Shown one piece after another: positions 36,378 through 44,178 of a stretch of DNA of 64,000 nt (positions are counted from its first letter, which is position 1; every line of letters starts with the position of its first letter). The position numbers were made by a program, and so were the translations under genes. The stretch comes from [Clostridium] citroniae WAL-17108. GTDB lineage: Bacteria > Bacillota > Clostridia > Lachnospirales > Lachnospiraceae. Below the pieces are notes generated by a model. The model saw only the letters and a program-made list of their open reading frames with translations, was not told where the DNA came from and made no database searches. The stretch is from contig NZ_JH376425.1 in NCBI RefSeq assembly GCF_000233455.1, positions 124,001-188,000 of the forward strand. The letters are read 5' to 3'.

Positions 36378-37127
36378 TTAGATTTTTGCCAGGTTCTGCA
36401 ATGCCTGGTCCTGGATCATCACCTCATAGTGTTCCTTAAAGTAAGCCTCACTGGCGCCTTCGCTGGGAAGCTTTGCGGCGTATTCCGCCAGAATATTGCA
36501 GACTCTGGAAAAGTCCAGATCCGTGCAGTCCTGACGCTTGATGATCAGATAATACTGCCGCGTGCCGGGCTTTTTGTAGAGGCTGTTAACACCGGTATAG
36601 ATACCTTCCACTGCCCTGGATGCCTCGCTGATGCGGTCCAGGCTGTCAAAACGGAAAATGCGGCGGCTGCTGACAGCGCCAGTACCCTTTTTGGCAGTTT
36701 TGCCGCCCTGTGAGGCGGAATCCGCTTTGCTCTGCGCTTCCTCAACCGTATCCGGCTCCAAATAGTCCAGGGAATCCTCTGCGCCCTCCAGAAATTCATT
36801 GGCCAGCTGTGACAACAGAGAATCCTGGTTCTCCTCCGTAAATGGGGAAAACTTGGCAAAGCGGGTGTCCAGCTCTTCCGGGTCTTCAATTTTCGTGATG
36901 ACCAGCATAATGCTTTCGCTGGATAAGGGAATGGCTTCCACCATCAGTGGAATGTCCTCTGCCTCAAAGCCCACTTCATTGGATGCCTTCTGGATCATCT
37001 CACGGAACAGCTTCCTGGCTTTCTCCGTGCCATAGGCCAGTTCCACAAGATTAATGTTGCGCACGCTTAAGTCAAAGCTGGTTAATGTACATCGGATCTG
37101 GTTGTCATTAATTCGTTCTATCTTCAT
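36378..37127 (-). CDS. mecA: Adaptor protein MecA
   Basis: A 249-residue adaptor. N-terminal MKIERINDNQIRCTLTSFDL and KARKLFREMIQKASNEVGFEAED recognise substrates; the C-terminal domain (FRFDSLDRISEASRAVEGIY, RQYYLIIKRQD) docks on ClpC. It delivers proteins such as competence or sporulation regulators to ClpCP. The acidic linker (about residues 105-160) is longer than usual. Convergent with gntR. Confidence 0.92.
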   Translation of the reverse strand: MKIERINDNQIRCTLTSFDLSVRNINLVELAYGTEKARKLFREMIQKASNEVGFEAEDIPLMVEAIPLSSESIMLVITKIEDPEELDTRFAKFSPFTEENQDSLLSQLANEFLEGAEDSLDYLEPDTVEEAQSKADSASQGGKTAKKGTGAVSSRRIFRFDSLDRISEASRAVEGIYTGVNSLYKKPGTRQYYLIIKRQDCTDLDFSRVCNILAEYAAKLPSEGASEAYFKEHYEVMIQDQALQNLAKI

Positions 37128-37341
37128 AGGATCACTTCCTGTTCTATATCAACTGTGGTTTGTCTATCTGCAATTAGGGCAGAAGATAGACTTCTACACT
37201 TTAAATATACTACATTACATAGGAAAATATCAATTACTCATTGAAAAATTTAAGAAAAATTTTTGGAAATGAAGATAGAAGATATAACGACCATAGACGA
37301 GTGACAGAAAATAGTATAAAATTTATGTAAGAGATGGACTT

Positions 37342-38886
37342 GTGACAAAGGAGGGAAGCACAGAGGAGAAGATTTTATTTGGTAAATACCGCCTGCTGCA
37401 CAAGCTGGGGACAGGGCGGACCGGAACGGTCTGGCTGGCGCTCCATCTGGGTCTGGAGGAGTACAGGGCGATCAAGTGCGTGCCCAGGACGTGTGCGGAC
37501 TATGAGACATTCCGCAGGGAGGCGCTGATCCTAAAGGAACTGCAGCATCCGGGAATTCCCATGATTTATGACCTGGAAGAAGATCCTGAATATTTTTATT
37601 TAATCGAGGAGTATTTACAGGGATACTCTCTTTACACCCTGATCAAGTGTCAGGGCACTCTTAAGCAGGCAGATGCGGTCCGTTACGGAATGCAGATCTG
37701 CGGGCTTGTGGAATACATGCACTCTGCGTGTAAACAACCCATACTATATTTAGATTTACAACCACATAATTTGATTATCTGTAACGGCACGGTAAAACTA
37801 ATCGATTTTGACCATGCTGCAAGCTGCCTGGATGCAAACCAGGAGGAGCAGCGTTACGGTACGGTGGGATGCGCTGCTCCCGAACAATATACATCTGACG
37901 GGATATTAGATCAAAGGACTGATGTCTATGCCATTGGTGCAGTCCTCCGTTTTATGCTGACCGGAACCCTGAAGCAGGGAGTATTTGCACCCCAAATAGT
38001 TACAGAACCGTTACAAAGTATAATTGAAAAATGTATGGAGCCTAATATGGACAGGCGGTATGAAAGCGCTAAGGAACTGAATTCAGTCCTGCGCCGCCTG
38101 TGTATCAGGGAATTGACCGTTAACAACGATCACAGGGCAGGTCCATCTCTTATTATAAACCTGGCGGGCGTGAGACCCGGAGCGGGTATCACCCATCTGT
38201 CATTGGGGCTGCTGCATTTTCTGACAATACAGGGCTATGAAGTACTGTACGAAGAGCATAACCGGTCCCAGGCAGTGCGGACATTGGCCCGGCAGGTGAA
38301 TGCACGGCCGGACAGGCGGGGGATTTATTCAGTGAACGGCTGTTTTATGAAGCCATGGTACGGTCCGGCGGTCCGTTTGGAGGAGCCCCTTGATTTTTCT
38401 GTAGTGCTGAGGGACTATGGGACAGATTGGAAGCTCCTTTTGGAGGAATCCGCCCGGGATCATGTCCTTGTCACGGCGGTCACAGACAGTGCCTGGGAAG
38501 CATGTTATATACAAAGGGCTGTCTCGGCACTGATGGACCAGCAGGACCTTTATAAGGGCAAAAAGGCGGTTTTTATATTCCGCCATGCAGGACAGGGGTA
38601 TTCGGGGAGAAGGTTTCACATCCGGGATTGGAACGGTCTGCTCAAACAGTCTTTGTTATACAGATCACCGGAATATAGGGATCCTTTCAGCCGGGACAGG
38701 AGTACCCAGCTGTTTTTCAGATCCTTATGGGACGGCATATCCGGCGAAGCCGGAACGGAGCGGAGCAAAAGGGGCTGGTTAAAGGGATGGGACACTGCAA
38801 AAGGGGCCGTTTTAAGGGCGGCCGGAACCCTGAGGCCAGATGCAGGATCATCGGGATCATCGGAGCGGGAAGGGGAACGGGGGTAA
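37342..38886 (+). CDS. Ser/Thr protein kinase fused to a degenerate ParA/CpaE-like P-loop domain
   Basis: A 514-residue protein. Residues ~12-265 are a Hanks-type kinase: Gly loop LGTGRTGTVW, ATP Lys in YRAIKCV, catalytic loop YLDLQPHN in place of HRDLKPxN, and DFD in place of DFG. The key Asp and Asn are kept, so it may be active. After residue ~270 comes a Rossmann-like domain beginning IINLAGVRPGAGITHLSLG, like a ParA P-loop but without the Lys. The next gene has a similar domain. No transmembrane segment is evident. The GTG start at 37342 is uncertain. Confidence 0.8.
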   Translation: MTKEGSTEEKILFGKYRLLHKLGTGRTGTVWLALHLGLEEYRAIKCVPRTCADYETFRREALILKELQHPGIPMIYDLEEDPEYFYLIEEYLQGYSLYTLIKCQGTLKQADAVRYGMQICGLVEYMHSACKQPILYLDLQPHNLIICNGTVKLIDFDHAASCLDANQEEQRYGTVGCAAPEQYTSDGILDQRTDVYAIGAVLRFMLTGTLKQGVFAPQIVTEPLQSIIEKCMEPNMDRRYESAKELNSVLRRLCIRELTVNNDHRAGPSLIINLAGVRPGAGITHLSLGLLHFLTIQGYEVLYEEHNRSQAVRTLARQVNARPDRRGIYSVNGCFMKPWYGPAVRLEEPLDFSVVLRDYGTDWKLLLEESARDHVLVTAVTDSAWEACYIQRAVSALMDQQDLYKGKKAVFIFRHAGQGYSGRRFHIRDWNGLLKQSLLYRSPEYRDPFSRDRSTQLFFRSLWDGISGEAGTERSKRGWLKGWDTAKGAVLRAAGTLRPDAGSSGSSEREGERG

Positions 38887-39413
38887 CCCACCTCAGTGTG
38901 CTGGCAGCTAATTATCTGTCCAGCTCCCTGCAGCGCAGGACTGCAGTCATTGAGTGGAACGATCATGGAAGCTTTTTCCAGATAAAAGCCACGTTCAGGG
39001 ACAGCTTGGAAAAAAGGGCGGGTTCTGCGGATTACGGATACAAAATTTTCGGGGTTGCATATTATATGCAGGGAGACCCGCGTGTACTGGCCCGCTGTAT
39101 GGACGGTTCCTATGATGACATTGTCATTGACTTTGGTGAAATGAGGGCCTCCATCAGGGCGGAATGGCTCAGATGCACGGTAAAGATCATAACAGCATCC
39201 CTGAGTGAGTGGAAGCTGAAGGCATTTATGGAACTTTTGACAGAGGAAGATGAACGCAGAACGGGATGGATATATACGGCTGCGTTTGGCAGTGAGGACA
39301 TCAGAAGAGAAATTGAAAGGCAGTTTCATATTCTTTTGAAGAGAGTACCTCTTTCAGTGGATGCATTTTCAGTGGACTACAGGGTGATGGAGTGGTTTGG
39401 GGGAATTTTGTGA
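38787..39413 (+). CDS. ParA/CpaE-like P-loop protein lacking the Walker lysine
   Basis: About 208 residues. The N-terminal RIIGIIGAGRGTGVTHLSVL has the shape of a deviant Walker A but Val stands where the Lys should be; VIVIDFG-like DIVIDFGEMR follows as Walker B strand. It overlaps the kinase gene by about 100 nt in another frame and looks like a paralogue of the kinase's C-terminal domain, so the two probably work together, perhaps as a heterodimer. The start is uncertain: ATG 38787 has only AAAGGG close by. Function unknown. Confidence 0.65.
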   Translation: MGHCKRGRFKGGRNPEARCRIIGIIGAGRGTGVTHLSVLAANYLSSSLQRRTAVIEWNDHGSFFQIKATFRDSLEKRAGSADYGYKIFGVAYYMQGDPRVLARCMDGSYDDIVIDFGEMRASIRAEWLRCTVKIITASLSEWKLKAFMELLTEEDERRTGWIYTAAFGSEDIRREIERQFHILLKRVPLSVDAFSVDYRVMEWFGGIL

Positions 39414-39515
39414 ATGAGAAAGCAGAGGCGGCGTTTTGCCAAAAACGGAGATATGTCACGGATACTTCCTTGAGGGGCAGAAGCTGGCTTATGCAGTTTT
39501 AGGAGGGTTTACTTT

Positions 39516-39782
39516 ATGGCGAGAAGTATTGAATACGCTGACCATAAGAAGCACCAGAGGACTTATCTGGACGGACTGAAACGATATAAAAACAAAGGGG
39601 TCCGCATTATAATTGACGGGGAAGAATGCCCGGAGTCAGATTGGGAACGCATATTTGAAATGGGGGAAGACGGCGGATTCTATATGGGAGACTATGTGGG
39701 CGCTGAACAGGGATGCCTTAGGGAGATCCGGTTTGACAAGGTATACCTTTGCGACCCTCCTAAAAAGAAAAGGAAAGAGTAG
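39516..39782 (+). CDS. Small hypothetical protein
   Basis: An 88-residue soluble protein, rich in Glu, Asp, Lys and Tyr, ending in a basic tail (PPKKKRKE). TAGGAGGG lies upstream of the ATG. I do not recognise a family. It follows the kinase/P-loop pair by about 100 nt and may belong to the same unit. Confidence 0.6.
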   Translation: MARSIEYADHKKHQRTYLDGLKRYKNKGVRIIIDGEECPESDWERIFEMGEDGGFYMGDYVGAEQGCLREIRFDKVYLCDPPKKKRKE

Positions 39783-39814
39783 GAAAAATTAGCTTAATAA
39801 AAGGGAGTTTTTAT

Positions 39815-39916
39815 GGGCGTGCTGCCGGAAGTACCATTCCAGCCTGTGCAGCCAAAGCAGGCAGTGCGCCCGTGATGCTCCTGAGATAAACACGCCCCGG
39901 CATACTCTGGGGCGTG
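39815..39916 (+). other. Two GC-rich hairpins in the gap before the GH18 gene
   Basis: Hairpin 1 pairs GGGCGTGCTGCC (39815) with GGCAGTGCGCCC (39860), 10 of 12 pairs. Hairpin 2 pairs CACGCCCC (39891) with GGGGCGTG (39909). The 5' arm of hairpin 1 (GGGCGTG) could instead pair with CACGCCC of hairpin 2, so the two are partly exclusive. No long T-run follows. Confidence 0.45.
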
Positions 39917-40011
39917 GCCTGGTAAATGACCATAAATTGTAAGCAATTAAATGTCCCAATCCTATTGTTTTGTGGTAGAATAAAAACAATCATAGGATAC
40001 TGGAGGACAGG

Positions 40012-41694
40012 ATGAGCAGAAGAAAAAAAGGTCACGGCTGCGGGATTACAGTGTTGGTCCTGCTGCTGCTTTTTATACTGGCAGGCGGGGCCGCCGGATG
40101 GATTTATGTTAAGAAATACATGCCAAGCAGTGAACTGTCTGATAAGGCCAAGGTATTTGGTATTAAAAGCGGGCAGGTGGCATTGCTTTTAGATAATGAA
40201 CTGCAGGAAGAAAAGGGAATTTACGAGGACGGTCAGGTATACCTGCCGGTGGATTGGGTGAACCAGCACCTGAACCAGCGTTTTTACTGGGACGAGGGAG
40301 AAAAGCTGCTGGTTTATACGCTGCCGGAGTCCATTGTATATGCGGATGAAAGTACACAGGGGGAAAAGGGACCTCTGTTTAAGGTGACGGACCAGGGGAT
40401 GTATTTATCCCTGGGACTGGTGGTAAATTATACGGATATCCGTACCCAGTCCTTTGCCACAAGCCAGATCAAGCGGGTGTTTATCGATACCATATGGGAG
40501 CCCTATGACACTGCTGTCATAAAGAAGACAGGGCGGGTCCGGGAAAAGGGCGGGGTTAAAAGCCCGATCCTCACAGAACTGTCCCAGGGAGAGTCCGTGG
40601 ATGTTCTGGAGCCCATGGAAAAATGGTCCAGAGTGAGGACCGGAGACGGTTATATTGGCTATATTGAGAACAGAAAACTGGAGGCGGGAGAGCAGGTGAT
40701 GCCTGAGAGCCTGTTTGAAGCCCCTGTATATACCAGCATTTCCATGGATGAAAAGGTCCGGTTGGGATTCCATCAGGTGACACGCCAGGAGGCTAACAGC
40801 ACACTGGAAAGCTACGCGGGTGTCACAAAGGACATGAATGTGATCGTCCCCACCTGGTTTAATGTGGTATCCAGCGATGGGACCTATAATTCCCTGGCAA
40901 GTAAGGAATATGTAGAGAAGGCACATGACATGGGGCTTAAAGTATGGGCCATGGTGGAGAATGTGAGTACGGAGGAAAGTGTAAAAAACCTTAATACCAA
41001 GACTCTTATGTCCTCAACCAGCACAAGAAAGAAACTGATCGCCAATCTCATGCAGGAAGCTGAAACATATGGCTTTGACGGTTTTAATCTGGACTTTGAA
41101 AGCCTGAAGGCAGAGGCCGGTCCCCATTACGTGCAGTTTATCAGGGAACTGTCCGTGTCCTGCCGCCAGAAGGGGCTGGTACTGTCTGTGGATAATTATG
41201 TTCCATCCTCCTACACTGCTTTTTACAACAGGCGTGAGCAGGGAATCGTGGCGGATTATGTGATTGTGATGGGATATGATGAACACTATGCCGGCGGGGA
41301 GGCAGGAACTGTTTCCTCCATTTCCTATGTAAAGGACGGAATAGAGAACACGCTAAAGGAAGTTCCAAAGGAAAAGGTGATCAATGCTGTTCCCTTTTAT
41401 ACCAGGGTATGGACGGTGAATGACGGAAAGACCACATCCAAGGCCTATGGCATCAAGGATGCGCAGCAGTGGGTCAAGGACAACAATGTGGAATTGACCT
41501 GGGATGACAGCCTGGGACAATATTATGGAAGCGCGGTGAACAGCAGCGGTGAACAGCTGATATGGATGGAGGAGAATGAATCCATGAAGCTTAAGATCGA
41601 CTTGATCAGGGAATATGACCTGGCAGGAGTGGCCTGCTGGAAGCTGGGATTTGAGACACCGGAAATATGGGACATTGTGTCCACGGTAAAATAG
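40012..41694 (+). CDS. Membrane-anchored glycoside hydrolase family 18 protein with SH3 domain (YaaH-like)
   Basis: A 560-residue protein with an N-terminal membrane helix (residues ~9-30), a copper-amine-oxidase-like N-terminal region (~45-150), a bacterial SH3 domain (~180-230, TGRVREKGGVKSPILTELSQGE) and a GH18 barrel. The GH18 motif reads FDGFNLDFESL (DxxDxDxE form with Asn), with GYDEHY and VACWKLGFETPEIW later. Such proteins act on peptidoglycan or spore cortex fragments outside the cell. Followed by a metallophosphoesterase and an amidase, suggesting an envelope cluster. Confidence 0.87.
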   Translation: MSRRKKGHGCGITVLVLLLLFILAGGAAGWIYVKKYMPSSELSDKAKVFGIKSGQVALLLDNELQEEKGIYEDGQVYLPVDWVNQHLNQRFYWDEGEKLLVYTLPESIVYADESTQGEKGPLFKVTDQGMYLSLGLVVNYTDIRTQSFATSQIKRVFIDTIWEPYDTAVIKKTGRVREKGGVKSPILTELSQGESVDVLEPMEKWSRVRTGDGYIGYIENRKLEAGEQVMPESLFEAPVYTSISMDEKVRLGFHQVTRQEANSTLESYAGVTKDMNVIVPTWFNVVSSDGTYNSLASKEYVEKAHDMGLKVWAMVENVSTEESVKNLNTKTLMSSTSTRKKLIANLMQEAETYGFDGFNLDFESLKAEAGPHYVQFIRELSVSCRQKGLVLSVDNYVPSSYTAFYNRREQGIVADYVIVMGYDEHYAGGEAGTVSSISYVKDGIENTLKEVPKEKVINAVPFYTRVWTVNDGKTTSKAYGIKDAQQWVKDNNVELTWDDSLGQYYGSAVNSSGEQLIWMEENESMKLKIDLIREYDLAGVACWKLGFETPEIWDIVSTVK

Positions 41695-41709
41695 ACGTAA
41701 AACCGGGGG

Positions 41710-43176
41710 ATGGATATGAGAAGTAAGAAGTGGATGATCGGAATTGCCATGGCAGCCGGCATAAGCGCTGCAGCAGCCGGATGCGGCAGGGAGGTGGCAG
41801 TGGAGGAAAGCGCACGGCCCTCGGTGAGCCGGACAGAGGAACCCTCATCTGAGGAACAGACACAAAAGCCCACCTCCCCTCAGCCCTCTGAGATAGAGCC
41901 ATTTCCAGGCGCTGAGAAGGAGACAAAGGCGGAACCGTTAAAAGGCGGAAAACGAATCGTGGTGATGACTGATATCCACTATCTGGCTCAGTCCCTGACC
42001 GATCAGGGGGATATGTTCCGGTCTATGGTGGAGCATGGGGACGGCAAGCTTACCAATTATGTGTGGGAGATCACAGATGCAGCGTTTGAGGAAATCCAGT
42101 TGCTGAATCCCGATGTGCTGATCATAAGCGGAGATCTGACGCTCCAAGGGGAAAAGAAGAGCCATGAGGAGCTGGCGGAAAAGCTGGAACAGGTGGAGAA
42201 TGCCGGTATTACCGTGGTGGTCATTCCGGGAAACCATGATATTAATAATCCCAGTGCGGCCGTGTACTCTGGTTCGGACCGTTTTCCGGCAGAGCCCACT
42301 ACACCGAATGATTTTGTAAGGATATATGACGAATACGGCTACGCGGAAGCGAACAGCCGGGATCCTAATTCACTGAGTTACACTTATGACCTGGGGCCTG
42401 CCATGCGCCTGCTGATGCTGGACACCTGCCAGTATGAGCCGCGCAACCGGGTGGGCGGTATGATAAAAACAGAAACCTATGAGTGGATAGACCGACAACT
42501 GGAGGATGCCCGGGATGACGGGGTGATATTGCTTCCTGTGGCACATCATAACCTGCTGGAGGAAAGTAAGGTGTATGTGGATGACTGCACTATTGAGCAC
42601 AGTGAGGAACTGATCCAAAAGCTGGAGGGTGAGAATATCCCTCTGTTCCTCAGCGGGCACCTTCACGTACAGCATTATATGCAGAATAATGACATTGGGA
42701 TCTATGAGATCGTCACCAGTTCCATGAGCACCCCGCCCTGTCAGTACGGGGTGCTGGAATACATGGAGGATGAATCATTTTCCTACCATACAAACCAGGT
42801 CAATATTGAGAAGTGGGCCAGGAAGCACAGGAGTACGGATGAGAATCTGCTGAATTTTAATACATACAGTCCTCCTACTCTGAACCGGATCTTCTATAAT
42901 CAGGCATATGATGCCATGAAGGATTCGGCGGAGGAGGAAACGGGAAGCGTCTATGTCAAGCTGACAGAACCTGAGAAGCAGCAGATGTCCAAAGTCTATG
43001 CGGATATCAATGCGGCCTGCTATGCGGGCAAGGCATATGAAGTGGCGGGGCGGACTGTAAAGGAACCAGGATATAAGATGTGGCAGGAATATTGTTATCC
43101 CAGCATCCTTTATGAGTATCTGGAATACATTGTGGAGGATGCCGTGAAGGATTATAACAGCCTGGCAGTGGAATAA
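41710..43176 (+). CDS. Lipoprotein metallophosphoesterase
   Basis: A 488-residue calcineurin-like phosphoesterase on the cell surface. The signal peptide ends in a lipobox (AAAAGC), then a Ser/Glu/Pro linker to about residue 75. Metal motifs are MTDIHYL, ISGDLTLQG, IPGNHDINNP, and SGHLHVQHY. Substrate unknown; extracellular members hydrolyse nucleotides or phosphodiesters. It starts 15 nt after the GH18 gene. The first ATG (41710) or the one at 41716 may be used. Confidence 0.87.
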   Translation: MDMRSKKWMIGIAMAAGISAAAAGCGREVAVEESARPSVSRTEEPSSEEQTQKPTSPQPSEIEPFPGAEKETKAEPLKGGKRIVVMTDIHYLAQSLTDQGDMFRSMVEHGDGKLTNYVWEITDAAFEEIQLLNPDVLIISGDLTLQGEKKSHEELAEKLEQVENAGITVVVIPGNHDINNPSAAVYSGSDRFPAEPTTPNDFVRIYDEYGYAEANSRDPNSLSYTYDLGPAMRLLMLDTCQYEPRNRVGGMIKTETYEWIDRQLEDARDDGVILLPVAHHNLLEESKVYVDDCTIEHSEELIQKLEGENIPLFLSGHLHVQHYMQNNDIGIYEIVTSSMSTPPCQYGVLEYMEDESFSYHTNQVNIEKWARKHRSTDENLLNFNTYSPPTLNRIFYNQAYDAMKDSAEEETGSVYVKLTEPEKQQMSKVYADINAACYAGKAYEVAGRTVKEPGYKMWQEYCYPSILYEYLEYIVEDAVKDYNSLAVE

Positions 43177-43241
43177 AACAGGTCTTTTTCTTGTGGATGG
43201 GTGAATATACTGGATTAAAGGTTATCAGGGAGCACCCATTG

Positions 43242-43964
43242 ATGAAGCAATCAGCATGGCAGACTGTGATGGGGATCCTGCTGCTTGGAATCGTGGCCCT
43301 TATATCGTGGCAGGCCGGGACACTGGTGTCGGTGCAGAACCATAAGGCGGATGCAGACAAGGCGAAGCCGGTGGTGGTCATAGATGCAGGACACGGAGGG
43401 AACGATCCTGGCAAGGTGGGAATCAACGGACAGCTGGAAAAAGACATTAACTTAAAGATTGTGCAGCGCCTTAAGGAGTATCTGGAGGCAGCCGATGTAA
43501 AGGTGGTGCTGACCAGGGATTCGGATCAGGGGCTTTACAACTCCGGCGACAGCCATAAGAAGATGGCGGATATGCGCAGGCGTTGCGAAGTGATTGATGA
43601 GGCAAATCCTGACCTGGTGGTGAGCATCCATCAGAACAGTTATCATGAGGAGTATGTGTCCGGCGGCCAGGTCTTTTACTATAAAACCTCAGAAAAAGGA
43701 AAATATCTGGCGGAACTTCTACAAAAAAGGTTTGATTATGTGCTGGGAGAAGCCAACAAACGATTGGCCAAGGCCAATGATAATTATTATCTTCTTCTTC
43801 ACGTAAAGGCGCCCATTGTCATAGTGGAGTGCGGTTTCCTCAGCAACAGCAAGGAAGCGGCCCGCCTGGAAGAGGAGGATTACCAGGACAGGATGGCCTG
43901 GACCATCCACATGGGAATCCTTCAGTACCTGAACACGGTGGGGAACCAGACCGCCAAGCAGTAA
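43242..43964 (+). CDS. N-acetylmuramoyl-L-alanine amidase (CwlD-like)
   Basis: A 240-residue Amidase_3 enzyme with an N-terminal membrane anchor/signal (GILLLGIVALISWQ). Zinc ligands are in VIDAGHGGNDPG, the Glu in GQLEKDINL, SIHQNSY, and the catalytic Glu in VIVECGFLSN. It cleaves the amide bond between muramic acid and peptide; the family includes CwlD, which makes muramic lactam in spore cortex. I chose the ATG at 43242 with CAGGGAG upstream; longer in-frame starts are possible. Confidence 0.9.
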   Translation: MKQSAWQTVMGILLLGIVALISWQAGTLVSVQNHKADADKAKPVVVIDAGHGGNDPGKVGINGQLEKDINLKIVQRLKEYLEAADVKVVLTRDSDQGLYNSGDSHKKMADMRRRCEVIDEANPDLVVSIHQNSYHEEYVSGGQVFYYKTSEKGKYLAELLQKRFDYVLGEANKRLAKANDNYYLLLHVKAPIVIVECGFLSNSKEAARLEEEDYQDRMAWTIHMGILQYLNTVGNQTAKQ

Positions 43965-43994
43965 GGCCAGCGCCAAAACGGAATAAGACAGGAA

Positions 43995-44042
43995 GCTGTT
44001 CGTCATATGAGAATCCCGGATTCTCATTTGACGAACATTTTT
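43995..44042 (+). terminator. Terminator after the amidase gene
   Basis: TGTTCGTCATATGAGAATCC and GGATTCTCATTTGACGAACA form a long stem ending in a T-run. Confidence 0.88.
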
Positions 44043-44092
44043 TATAGGCACAGCAGGGCCGTACACAGGGGGATGTAAATAAAAGCAATGCC

Positions 44093-44121
44093 TTGCTATT
44101 ATGTGCCCAGCCACATATAAT
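44093..44121 (+). promoter_or_regulatory. Promoter of the GH13 gene
   Basis: TTGCTA, 17 bp, TATAAT, 58 nt before the start codon. Confidence 0.65.
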
Positions 44122-44178
44122 GAAAACAGGATGAGCGCAAAAGAACCAATGTGTTGGAAGGTTTAAAATGGAGGAGAT

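Noticed and set aside
39814-39876. A 20-codon gene starting at an ATG at 39813
   Set aside because: It lies within the hairpin arms and has no conserved look; kept only as a structured region.
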